Part shown: positions 1-6,183 of the stretch, piece after piece
Layout of the letters: each line of letters starts with the position of its first letter
How positions within the stretch are numbered: the stretch's first letter is position 1
Source: Candidatus Aminicenantota bacterium
Lineage (GTDB): Bacteria > Acidobacteriota > Aminicenantia > Aminicenantales > Aminicenantaceae
Length of the DNA stretch: 6,183 bases
NCBI GenBank assembly: GCA_030617525.1
Contig: JAUWVG010000157.1
Location: forward strand, 1-6,183
Direction: 5' to 3'
Program-made: the position numbers and the translations under genes
Notes under the pieces: model-generated
Databases searched by the model: none
What the model saw: the letters and a program-made list of their open reading frames with translations, nothing else
Told to the model about the DNA's origin: nothing

Positions 1-1707
1 AAAAAGTTAAGCAGAGGAGAGATCCTTTGGGAGGCCTACTTTGGATTAGGGCGTTGTTACGAACTGAAAGAGGAATATTCAGATGCCGTGAATTATTACA
101 AGATGGCTATCAGTGTTATCGATCGAATAAGAAGCCAAATTACTGTGGATACCTACAAATCAAGTTTTGCCAGGAATAAACAAAAAGTCTATGAATCCCT
201 TATCAGGCTTTTGTTCAGATTACAGAAGAGTGGAAATTTAAAAGATTTAAGGGAAATTTTTCATGTTGTTGAGAGTGCAAAAGCGCGGGCATTCCTCGAG
301 AGTTTGGGAGAATCTAAGGTTAACATCCGGGAAAGACTTACTCCAGAATTAAAGGAACAAGAGAAAGCCATATCTACCCAAATTTCGCTAGCTATCCGAA
401 AACTTACTGGTGAGGAATTATCTGGAAATCAGCGGATGAGTTTATTACAAGAGCTCAAAAGAGCAGAAGATGATTATTCACTTCTCCTGCAGAAAATTCG
501 GATTGAAGCCCCAGAAGTAGCGAATATGGTAGCTCCTGTTCCTTGCAACCTTGATCAAGTTCAGGATCAAATAGTCGATAATAAAACAGCTTTAATCGAA
601 TATTTCCTCGGTGAGAAAGAGTCCTACATATTCTTTGTTACAAAAAGAGAGATTTGGCTGCATCTTCTCCCGGGTAGAGAGGAGGTTTGGAGGTCATTGA
701 AAGCCTATCTAAAAGTTCTTTCTTCCCGCCCTGATGGAGAATTTCAGGGAATCAAGGCCTCAAGGCGTCTAGGGAAAGAATTACTTTGCCCTGAGCTCTG
801 GAATATACCTGATTCCATTGAGAATCTGGTTATTATTCCTGATGGGGTACTTTATTATTTGCCATTCGAAACCCTCATTTTAGACATGCAGAAGAAGAAA
901 TCTTCAGATTGCTTTTTAGTCTCAAAATATAAAATTTCCTATGCCCCATCCTCCTCTTCTCTTCTGTTCTTAACCAAAGAGACAAGTATGGATTACTCAA
1001 AAGATTTATTAGCTCTTGGAAATCCTGCTTATACATGGAATGGAAAGACCAATAAAAAAAATGTGATTCCCTCGGAGATTCTTAAGGAGGTTTATCAGAA
1101 TGAAGGCTTTGATTTAGCTTCTCTCCCTTACAGTGAGCGTGAAGTCAGAGGAATTTCAAAATATTTTCATAAAACAAAACGTGACATCTATTTAAATCAT
1201 AAAGCCAGCGAGAAAACTATCAAGAATATCATGCTTGATAGTTACCAGATCCTTCATTTTGCCTGTCATGCTATTCTTGATGAAAGATTTCCTTTTCGTT
1301 CGGCACTCGTACTTTCCAAGGAGGATTCTATGGATGAGGATGGCTTTCTTCAAGTGAGTGAGATCTATAATTTGAGGATGGCCTCTGATCTTGTGATCCT
1401 ATCAGCTTGCCAGACGGGAAAAGGGCGCTTGGAGAAAGGCGAGGGTGTTCTGGGACTTCCAAGAATATTCTTTTATTCGGGTGCTAAATCTGTTGTTTCC
1501 ACACTATGGAAAATAGATGACAAATCCACAGCTATTTTCATGAAACACTTCTATGGCTTTCTCTCGCAAGGCATGAATAAAGCTCAATCACTTCGCCTAG
1601 CCAAATTAGAGATGATCAAATCCAAGTATTCTCATCCATTTTACTGGGCTGCATTTGTTTTGAATGGGGAGTATTCTTCAACTGTAAATTTTAGCAGTCC
1701 TAATTGA
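1..1707 (+). CDS. TPR-CHAT domain protein, 5' end missing (C-terminal 568 codons)
   Basis: The reading frame is open from base 1. A GTG at 88 is not a convincing start: it lacks a good ribosome site, and the 29 codons before it encode a TPR helix pair that aligns with the last TPR of the large CHAT protein at 3082-6069. The true start therefore lies outside the window. Numbering codons from base 1, the order is: the end of a TPR (codons 7-45), a helical linker with the family motif AKARAFLESL (93-102), a charged coiled-coil-like stretch (about 115-168), and a CHAT domain (about 254-557). The likely catalytic His is codon 423 (bases 1267-1269, in HFACHA) and the Cys is codon 470 (1408-1410, in SACQTG). 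CHAT domains are caspase-like cysteine peptidases, although many are uncharacterised. The protein ends shortly after the CHAT domain with no membrane helix, unlike its paralogue. Its substrate is unknown. The gene converges on the anti-sigma gene with 16 bases between the two stops. Confidence 0.9.
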   Translation, partial: KKLSRGEILWEAYFGLGRCYELKEEYSDAVNYYKMAISVIDRIRSQITVDTYKSSFARNKQKVYESLIRLLFRLQKSGNLKDLREIFHVVESAKARAFLESLGESKVNIRERLTPELKEQEKAISTQISLAIRKLTGEELSGNQRMSLLQELKRAEDDYSLLLQKIRIEAPEVANMVAPVPCNLDQVQDQIVDNKTALIEYFLGEKESYIFFVTKREIWLHLLPGREEVWRSLKAYLKVLSSRPDGEFQGIKASRRLGKELLCPELWNIPDSIENLVIIPDGVLYYLPFETLILDMQKKKSSDCFLVSKYKISYAPSSSSLLFLTKETSMDYSKDLLALGNPAYTWNGKTNKKNVIPSEILKEVYQNEGFDLASLPYSEREVRGISKYFHKTKRDIYLNHKASEKTIKNIMLDSYQILHFACHAILDERFPFRSALVLSKEDSMDEDGFLQVSEIYNLRMASDLVILSACQTGKGRLEKGEGVLGLPRIFFYSGAKSVVSTLWKIDDKSTAIFMKHFYGFLSQGMNKAQSLRLAKLEMIKSKYSHPFYWAAFVLNGEYSSTVNFSSPN

Positions 1708-1723
1708 GTTCATTGTGAGAATT

Positions 1724-2422
1724 TCAGTCAGAGATCACAAGGCCCTGCAATCGAGATTCAATTGTTTTTCCATCGGAGAGAAAAGCTGTAACCATCCAGT
1801 AATATGTTTTTTGTTTGAGAAGTCTACTTGTGATCTCCTCAGAAAGCAAGGTGTGATTTACAGTGATCTTGTCGCTTTTCCAAATAGGGTATAAGGATTC
1901 ATCGAAAATTTCGAGGATAAAATAATCTGAGTTTTGGACATGTTTCCATTCGAATTCAAGTTGATTTTTTTGTACCGTTTTTTTGTTTGGAGTGATCAGC
2001 ATAATAGAGCGAGATTCAGTACCGCGGTACTTACGTTCTTCGGAGATGTTTTTTACGAGGAGTGAGATCATCACAACTCCTGTGATGAAGATCAAGCCAT
2101 ACATCCAAGCTGGATGTAATGGAAGAAGTTGATAGAAAAATTTGTTCTTTTCCCTATGTTTTTTTTCTTTAATAATCGAACTCAAATCATGAATGAATTT
2201 TTTTTCTTCTCTTACTGTTTTTAGAATGAACTCGAATTCTTCATGGCAGTAAGTACACTGGAATATATGGTCGATGATTTGATTCCTTCTATTTTTTGAG
2301 CTTTCACCCCTGAGGCAAGCTGTGATGTCTTGTGGTGAGGGGCATTTAGCTCTAGAGACAGGAAGCCTATCTTCCAGATAGCTCTTGTAGAGCCCTTTTA
2401 AATCTTTATGGCTGATCTTCAT
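1724..2422 (-). CDS. Membrane anti-sigma factor with zinc-finger (ZAS/zf-HC2-like) domain and extracytoplasmic FN3-like domain
   Basis: The 232-residue protein probably binds and inhibits the sigma factor encoded just upstream. The N-terminal cytoplasmic part has the ZAS pattern H52-x3-C56-x2-C59, with C27 placed 25 residues before the His, where the fourth zinc ligand sits in RsrA-type proteins. A single membrane helix follows at about residues 105-124. It is followed by a basic linker (about 125-150) and then a beta-rich domain of about 80 residues (FEW near the start, TYYWMV near the end) that resembles a fibronectin type III fold and should face outward. A TTG at 2426-2428 is also in frame, but it directly abuts the AAGGAG site. 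The ATG at 2420-2422 has ideal spacing, so I chose it. The start overlaps the end of the sigma gene by 17 bases, which suggests translational coupling and balanced synthesis. The anti-sigma role is inferred from motif, topology and position. The identity of the C-terminal fold is less certain. Confidence 0.85.
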   Translation of the reverse strand: MKISHKDLKGLYKSYLEDRLPVSRAKCPSPQDITACLRGESSKNRRNQIIDHIFQCTYCHEEFEFILKTVREEKKFIHDLSSIIKEKKHREKNKFFYQLLPLHPAWMYGLIFITGVVMISLLVKNISEERKYRGTESRSIMLITPNKKTVQKNQLEFEWKHVQNSDYFILEIFDESLYPIWKSDKITVNHTLLSEEITSRLLKQKTYYWMVTAFLSDGKTIESRLQGLVISD

Positions 2423-2945
2423 ATTCAACTCCTTTTTCTTTGAGCATCTTTTTTAGATCATCCAAACCCCGGTAGAGCAGATTTCTGGTTTTAGCTTCAC
2501 TCCAATTGAGGAAAATGGCGATTTCCTCCAGAGTCATATTTAATAAGAACAACTTCACGACTCTTCGGCGGGATTCCATGAGGGCTCCCACTGCTTCACC
2601 CACCATGTTTTTTAGCTCTTCTTCAGAAGAATTGTGTTTCTTGTAATAGCTCCGTCTATCAGATATTTTTTTTCTCTTTTCGTTCGATATCACTCCCTCT
2701 TCTCTTCTCGATTTTCTGATCTGGTCGATAACACAGGAATTCACAATCTTCTTTATATAAGACGAATAACTGTATATTTTTTTCTCATCAGTCAAAACAT
2801 TCCATAATTTTATTTTAACTTCTTGGAATATATCATCCGGATCGATGCCGTTTTTCTGTGGATTGAATTGTAAGATTTGTGATTCGATGAACCTGGAATA
2901 TTTTTCTACAAGCCTTTCGAATTTGTGCAATCTATCTTTTTCCAT
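2406..2945 (-). CDS. ECF-type RNA polymerase sigma factor (sigma-70 family)
   Basis: The 179-residue protein has the two-domain layout of group IV (ECF) sigma factors. Region 2 covers about residues 10-81: the core-binding helix carries DPDDIFQEVKIKLW (35-48), and the -10 recognition helix lies in 59-81 with VIDQIRKSRR. A lysine- and arginine-rich linker follows (about 82-110). Region 4 covers about 113-168, with a helix-turn-helix from MTLEEIAIFLNWSEAKTRNLL that reads the -35 element. Regions 1 and 3 are absent, as expected for ECF factors. It should direct RNA polymerase to a specific regulon when not bound by the anti-sigma factor encoded next. The ATG at 2943-2945 is the first possible start, because an in-frame TAA lies 15 bases before it. 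No Shine-Dalgarno site precedes it, which fits a near-leaderless transcript from the promoter at 2960-2988. The gene lies 136 bases after the CHAT gene on the same strand. The subfamily cannot be assigned by eye. Confidence 0.92.
   Translation of the reverse strand: MEKDRLHKFERLVEKYSRFIESQILQFNPQKNGIDPDDIFQEVKIKLWNVLTDEKKIYSYSSYIKKIVNSCVIDQIRKSRREEGVISNEKRKKISDRRSYYKKHNSSEEELKNMVGEAVGALMESRRRVVKLFLLNMTLEEIAIFLNWSEAKTRNLLYRGLDDLKKMLKEKGVEYEDQP
2429..2434 (-). promoter_or_regulatory. Ribosome binding site of the anti-sigma gene
   Basis: AAGGAG on the minus strand lies inside the end of the sigma gene, six bases before the ATG at 2422. It decides the start: the alternative TTG at 2428 would have no spacer at all. 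Confidence 0.7.
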
Positions 2946-2959
2946 TTTTTGTGGGGTGG

Positions 2960-2988
2960 ATTATATCATTTGGTTTATGGCCGTACAA
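2960..2988 (-). promoter_or_regulatory. Predicted extended -10 promoter of the sigma/anti-sigma pair
   Basis: The minus strand reads TGATATAAT at 2968-2960, a perfect extended -10 element, with a weak -35 match TTGTAC at 2988-2983 and a 17-base spacer. Transcription would begin near 2952-2953, only about seven bases before the sigma ATG at 2945. The promoter looks like one for the housekeeping sigma factor. No GGAAC-type ECF -35 element is visible in this gap, so self-activation is not evident here. Confidence 0.55.
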
Positions 2989-3072
2989 TGAGCCATTACT
3001 TATATAGAGTGTTTTTGATGCGATTTTTTCTCAGAATTTGTAAAATAAATTAATATTTTTTAGGGATGAATT

Positions 3073-3092
3073 AAAAAAACATCATGGTTTTT
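3073..3092 (-). terminator. Possible weak terminator hairpin at the end of the large CHAT gene
   Basis: On the minus strand AAAAAC, a six-base loop and GTTTTT can pair, and the run continues to seven T. The stem is almost all A-T and overlaps the stop codon, so it is weak. It may only reduce read-through into the sigma gene, or may be chance in an A-rich region. Confidence 0.2.
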
Positions 3093-6069
3093 GGGCAGAA
3101 TTTTTATTGCGTCTTATAACAACCATGATAATTCCTATCATGAGAAAGCAAACGAAACCAATAACCAATAGCTTGTATGTTGGTTTGGGGAAGATTGTGT
3201 GATTGGCTTTTCCTGAGATTATAAATCCCGCCCAATAATAAGGATGAGATAATGTGCCTGAATTGATCATTTCTAACTTGGCTTTACGCAGTGCCTTCAT
3301 TATGGAGTCAGAGGAACGAAGGTGGGTATAGAACCTTTCCATCAACTGATAGGTGGCCTGATCGTTGACTGCCCAGAGGCTCATAAGGACAGACGAGGCT
3401 CCGGCATAGAAAAAGGCTCTGTTGATGCCTTCAATCCCCTCTCCTCTGATTAGCTGCCCTAGGCCAGTTTGACATGCGGATAGCGTGACAAGATCAGAAT
3501 TGAGATTTAGATTATAGATTTCATCCATCCGGAGCAGGCCATCTTCTTTTTGATCCTTATCAAGCGCAAGAACAATGGAGGATCTATCCGGCTTCTTATC
3601 ATCTATTAGGCTGTGTGTGGCAAAGTGGAGAATTTTGTAATCTTCGAGCTGATGATTTTTTAGCTGCTCCTCTGATGCGCTTTCTCTCTGAAAAATTGTT
3701 TTTTTATTTTCTGAAAAGAGTGCACCGATTTTTTCAATCTCTATTCCGCTATACTCCAATCTGTAAAGGTTAAAAGTATTTGTTGAAAAAAAACCTTTGA
3801 GAATGTCTTCTCCGTTTTCTTCTGTTTCCAATGAGCCAAAATAAGGATCTCCCAATGCTAAAAGATCCATCCTTCGTTTTGAGCCGTTTGTATTTTTACG
3901 GGCTATCAATTCCTTTAAAGATGAAATCGATGGGGCATACGTTATCGTATAATCTTCAATCAACCAGCGGTTCATCTCTTTCTGGGTGATAAGTGTTTCA
4001 AAGGGGAGAAAGTTTAGAATATCGCCCGGGATGAAAATGATATTTTTAATATTTGCATTTATTCCTGGCATTACGAGTTTGGAAAAAAGTTTATAACCTA
4101 AATCGAAATCTTGGTTGTTCTTGTCAGTGATAATTTTGAGGTAGTCCGAGACCATGTTCTGGAGTTCTTCACTCGGGGGGATTCTAAAGATTTTAAGTTC
4201 CTTTTTATTTAGAACGAATGCGTAAGAGCTCCTTTTTCCTACGGTATAGGCAAAGAAGGCTGTCTTGTTATCAAGGAGTTTTTTCTGAATTTCTTCCATG
4301 GGAGCAGCTTTCGGGAAAATGAGTTCTGCATAGGCGGGGTTTTCAGTCCGGATTTTCAGCTTGAAAGCCTCTAATTGATCCTCTAAATTATTGAGCCTCT
4401 CCTCACGCTTGTCTCTTTCTTCAGAAGAGAGCTGCCCATTCAGTAGTTGGGTGTAGACCTTGGTTATTTCCTTCTCTAGTTCTTTTTCCTCACTAAGAAG
4501 CTTGAAATCGACATGAGAGGAGATGTCGATCTTTGATAATTCCAGACTGTCTAAAAAGGCACGGGCTTTAGCCTGCTCCATGTAATTATAGGCTTGGAGG
4601 TCATAGTTTCTGTTGGGCTCAGATTCGTGGAGTAATACAAGGAGTTCAATAAGATTTTGGTAGGCTTCTATCCTCTTATCTGTCCCAAGAAAGCTCGCTT
4701 TTTGTTCCTCATTCTGAATATTTGACCGAATAAATTCAATGGTTTCAATAGAAGCCTTGTATTTCTTGAGTGCTTCTTTTGGCTCGTTCTGTTCTCTCAG
4801 CGTGTTGCCGAGCTCAAGGTAAGCTTCCCAAAGGATTTGTCCACCGCCGACATCATGGGCTAATCGGATTGCATCTTGAAAATACTCCATAGATTCTTCG
4901 TAATTTCCTAAATTATAGTGCACTATACCTAGGTTGTTGAGGATCATTCCCTTCGATTCCATGTTATCACTTTGTTTCGCCTTTTCGAGCCCTTGGTTAA
5001 AGTACTCCAACGCTTTTGAATAATTCTGTGCGTCTGAGTTTATCGATCCAAGGTTATTTAACACCTTGATTTCTGTCTCTCTGTCTCCGATTTTTCGTGC
5101 AAGATCAAGAGATTCTTTAAAATAGTCTATGGCTTGATTGAAATCGTTCTCTCTAAATTTGAGCTGAATTTTTGATCTTATAGTAGTCCCTAGATTATTT
5201 AAAGCTTTAGAGATTTCTTTTTCCCGGCTTAATTGATAGTCAATTTGTAAAGCCTCATTGAATAAGTTAATAGCTTTATCCAAGTTTCCAATTCTTTTAT
5301 AGATAATTCCCATATTGCTTAAAAAGTCTGCTTCATCAGTCTTGTTATCAAGTTCTCTTGCTATCTGTAATGCCTCTTGATAGTAACGTAATGCCTGTGA
5401 GTAATCAGTTTTATATCTCCAGTAATAAAGACCAACGTTGTTAGAGCATCGGCCTATCTCTATTTTGTGGTTTAATCCTCTGGCAATCTCTAATCCTTTT
5501 TTATTCTTGGCATAGAATTTTTCAAGGTCATTCATTAACCAATATGTAAAGCCCAATTGCCTCAAGCATTTTAATTCATGCTCTTTGCTGCCGGTTTGCC
5601 TGCTCATATCGATCGCCTTCTGGAATTCTTGAGTGGCTTCATCAAATTGATCTTTATCTCGAAGTTTTTTCGCTTCCACATAATGAGAGTAGATATCAAG
5701 AGCGTGTTGGCTTTCGAGCTCTTGTTTTTTCAGGCCATATTTTTTTGAAATTTTTAAGGCAGCCTGATATTTTTCCGTTGAAATTGACATCTGACCCAGA
5801 TTCCAATACAAAAGCCCGAGCTTTAGGAGATGATCGCTCTCTTTCTCTTTATCAAGATTTGTCTTGTCAAGGGTAAGGGATTTATTAATTATTTCCACAG
5901 CTTCTGCAAATTTGCCGTTTTTCTGGAGCTCTTCCGCTTCCTTGAAGTATTGAGCTCCTCTGTCAGGTAAAGACATATCTTGCTGTTCAATTTCTGTGGA
6001 ATAGAGAAGAATAGGTAGAAGTGTACAGAAAAGAATAAGGAAAAAGCTTACTTCTTTAAATCCCTTCAA
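3082..6069 (-). CDS. Membrane-anchored extracytoplasmic TPR-CHAT protein (putative caspase-like peptidase)
   Basis: The 995-residue protein begins with a signal peptide (basic K2/K5, hydrophobic 7-22, possible cleavage after S24). About ten TPR units fill residues 38-449, several with the NNLG helix-A signature and a spacing of 35-42 residues. Then come a linker with AKARAFLDSL (500-509), a coiled-coil-like stretch (about 522-575), and a CHAT domain (about 660-955). The CHAT domain has the likely catalytic His819 in HFATHS and Cys866 in SACQTG. One membrane helix (967-985) and a short basic tail (RRNKN) close the protein. By the positive-inside rule the tail is cytoplasmic and the TPR and CHAT parts are outside. 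TTG at 6069 is the start: a TAG lies in frame 15 bases before it, a good ribosome site precedes it, and the next Met (32) would remove the signal peptide. The gene leads the sigma/anti-sigma cluster, so a role in controlling that pair is likely but inferred. Peptidase activity has not been shown. Confidence 0.9.
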   Translation of the reverse strand: MKGFKEVSFFLILFCTLLPILLYSTEIEQQDMSLPDRGAQYFKEAEELQKNGKFAEAVEIINKSLTLDKTNLDKEKESDHLLKLGLLYWNLGQMSISTEKYQAALKISKKYGLKKQELESQHALDIYSHYVEAKKLRDKDQFDEATQEFQKAIDMSRQTGSKEHELKCLRQLGFTYWLMNDLEKFYAKNKKGLEIARGLNHKIEIGRCSNNVGLYYWRYKTDYSQALRYYQEALQIARELDNKTDEADFLSNMGIIYKRIGNLDKAINLFNEALQIDYQLSREKEISKALNNLGTTIRSKIQLKFRENDFNQAIDYFKESLDLARKIGDRETEIKVLNNLGSINSDAQNYSKALEYFNQGLEKAKQSDNMESKGMILNNLGIVHYNLGNYEESMEYFQDAIRLAHDVGGGQILWEAYLELGNTLREQNEPKEALKKYKASIETIEFIRSNIQNEEQKASFLGTDKRIEAYQNLIELLVLLHESEPNRNYDLQAYNYMEQAKARAFLDSLELSKIDISSHVDFKLLSEEKELEKEITKVYTQLLNGQLSSEERDKREERLNNLEDQLEAFKLKIRTENPAYAELIFPKAAPMEEIQKKLLDNKTAFFAYTVGKRSSYAFVLNKKELKIFRIPPSEELQNMVSDYLKIITDKNNQDFDLGYKLFSKLVMPGINANIKNIIFIPGDILNFLPFETLITQKEMNRWLIEDYTITYAPSISSLKELIARKNTNGSKRRMDLLALGDPYFGSLETEENGEDILKGFFSTNTFNLYRLEYSGIEIEKIGALFSENKKTIFQRESASEEQLKNHQLEDYKILHFATHSLIDDKKPDRSSIVLALDKDQKEDGLLRMDEIYNLNLNSDLVTLSACQTGLGQLIRGEGIEGINRAFFYAGASSVLMSLWAVNDQATYQLMERFYTHLRSSDSIMKALRKAKLEMINSGTLSHPYYWAGFIISGKANHTIFPKPTYKLLVIGFVCFLMIGIIMVVIRRNKNSAQKP

Positions 6070-6073
6070 TTCT

Positions 6074-6082
6074 TCACTTCCT
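6074..6082 (-). promoter_or_regulatory. Ribosome binding site supporting the TTG start of the large CHAT gene
   Basis: AGGAAGTGA on the minus strand differs by one base from the anti-Shine-Dalgarno complement AGGAGGTGA. It ends four bases before the TTG at 6069, so it supports this non-ATG start. Confidence 0.6.
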
Positions 6083-6105
6083 GGCTATGTGGAGTACTGA
6101 TTCTG

Positions 6106-6135
6106 ATTATTGCATAACAAATTGTGACAAATCAA
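6106..6135 (-). promoter_or_regulatory. Candidate promoter of the large CHAT gene
   Basis: On the minus strand TTGATT (6135-6130) and AATAAT (6111-6106) are separated by 18 bases and would give a leader of about 30 bases that carries the ribosome site. A small perfect inverted repeat, TTGTGACAA, lies in the spacer at 6122-6130 and could be half of an operator. An alternative -35, TTGTCA, is a better hexamer match but sits too close to the -10 (14 bases). The rest of the 6070-6183 region shows no clear gene. Confidence 0.35.
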
Positions 6136-6183
6136 CACAGGAGGAACAATCGCCTTTTGAGATGAATCTGGGGGGTGATATTT

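Noticed and set aside
88..90. GTG as the start of the left CHAT gene
   Set aside because: The frame is open upstream to base 1 and those codons encode TPR sequence matching the paralogue; no ribosome site lies before the GTG.
1713..1740. Inverted repeat TTGTGA / TCACAA across the convergent stops, as a shared terminator or a CRP-like site
   Set aside because: The loop is 16 bases, the stem only six pairs, there is no T run on either side, and the spacing does not fit the CRP pattern (six bases).
4740..5960. DNA direct repeats in the TPR-coding region
   Set aside because: The similarity is the degenerate coding of repeated TPR motifs such as NNLG and not a separate nucleotide repeat element.
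6025..6069. Lipoprotein signal with Cys15 in the large CHAT protein
   Set aside because: The residue before Cys is Phe, which does not fit even relaxed lipobox patterns, and the hydrophobic stretch continues well past the Cys.
6143..6147. GGAAC as an ECF -35 element on the plus strand
   Set aside because: No convincing ECF -10 element follows at the right distance, it points away from the cluster, and five bases are expected by chance.
1..6183. Type III-E CRISPR (Craspase) locus
   Set aside because: No repeat array, no gRAMP effector and no Csx30 or Csx31-like gene is present; only the CHAT and sigma logic is similar.

Overview
The window is AT-rich bacterial DNA and nearly all coding. It holds four protein genes, no RNA genes, no CRISPR array and no insertion sequence. 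Shine-Dalgarno sites of the AGGAG type, TTG and ATG starts, and a signal peptide combined with an anti-sigma factor suggest a Gram-negative-type bacterium. A spirochaete such as Leptospira would fit the base composition, the TTG start and the gene content, but this is a guess and the sequence does not prove it.

Layout. Positions 1-1707 (+) hold the 3' part of a TPR-CHAT protein gene whose start lies before the window. After a 16-base gap comes a convergent minus-strand cluster. Read in its own direction, the cluster begins at the right-hand side. First is a large gene (6069-3082) for a protein with a signal peptide, about ten TPRs, a CHAT protease-like domain and a C-terminal membrane anchor. 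Next is an ECF-type sigma factor (2945-2406), then a membrane anti-sigma factor (2422-1724) that overlaps the sigma gene by 17 bases. The last 114 bases (6070-6183) are the upstream region of the large gene. The 136 bases between the large gene and the sigma gene contain a good extended -10 promoter.

How the genes may work together (inference). The anti-sigma factor has a cytoplasmic zinc-binding (ZAS-type) domain that should hold the sigma factor, one membrane helix, and an outward-facing domain resembling fibronectin type III. The CHAT protein of the same cluster is predicted to face the same side of the membrane and keeps the catalytic His and Cys of the family. An attractive model is that the TPRs sense a signal outside the cytoplasm, the CHAT domain cuts the anti-sigma factor, and the sigma factor is freed. 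There is precedent for the logic: in type III-E CRISPR systems a TPR-CHAT protease cleaves Csx30, which releases a sigma factor. Here no CRISPR part is present and the components appear membrane-bound. The convergent CHAT gene at the left is a paralogue without a membrane anchor and may be a second input or effector.
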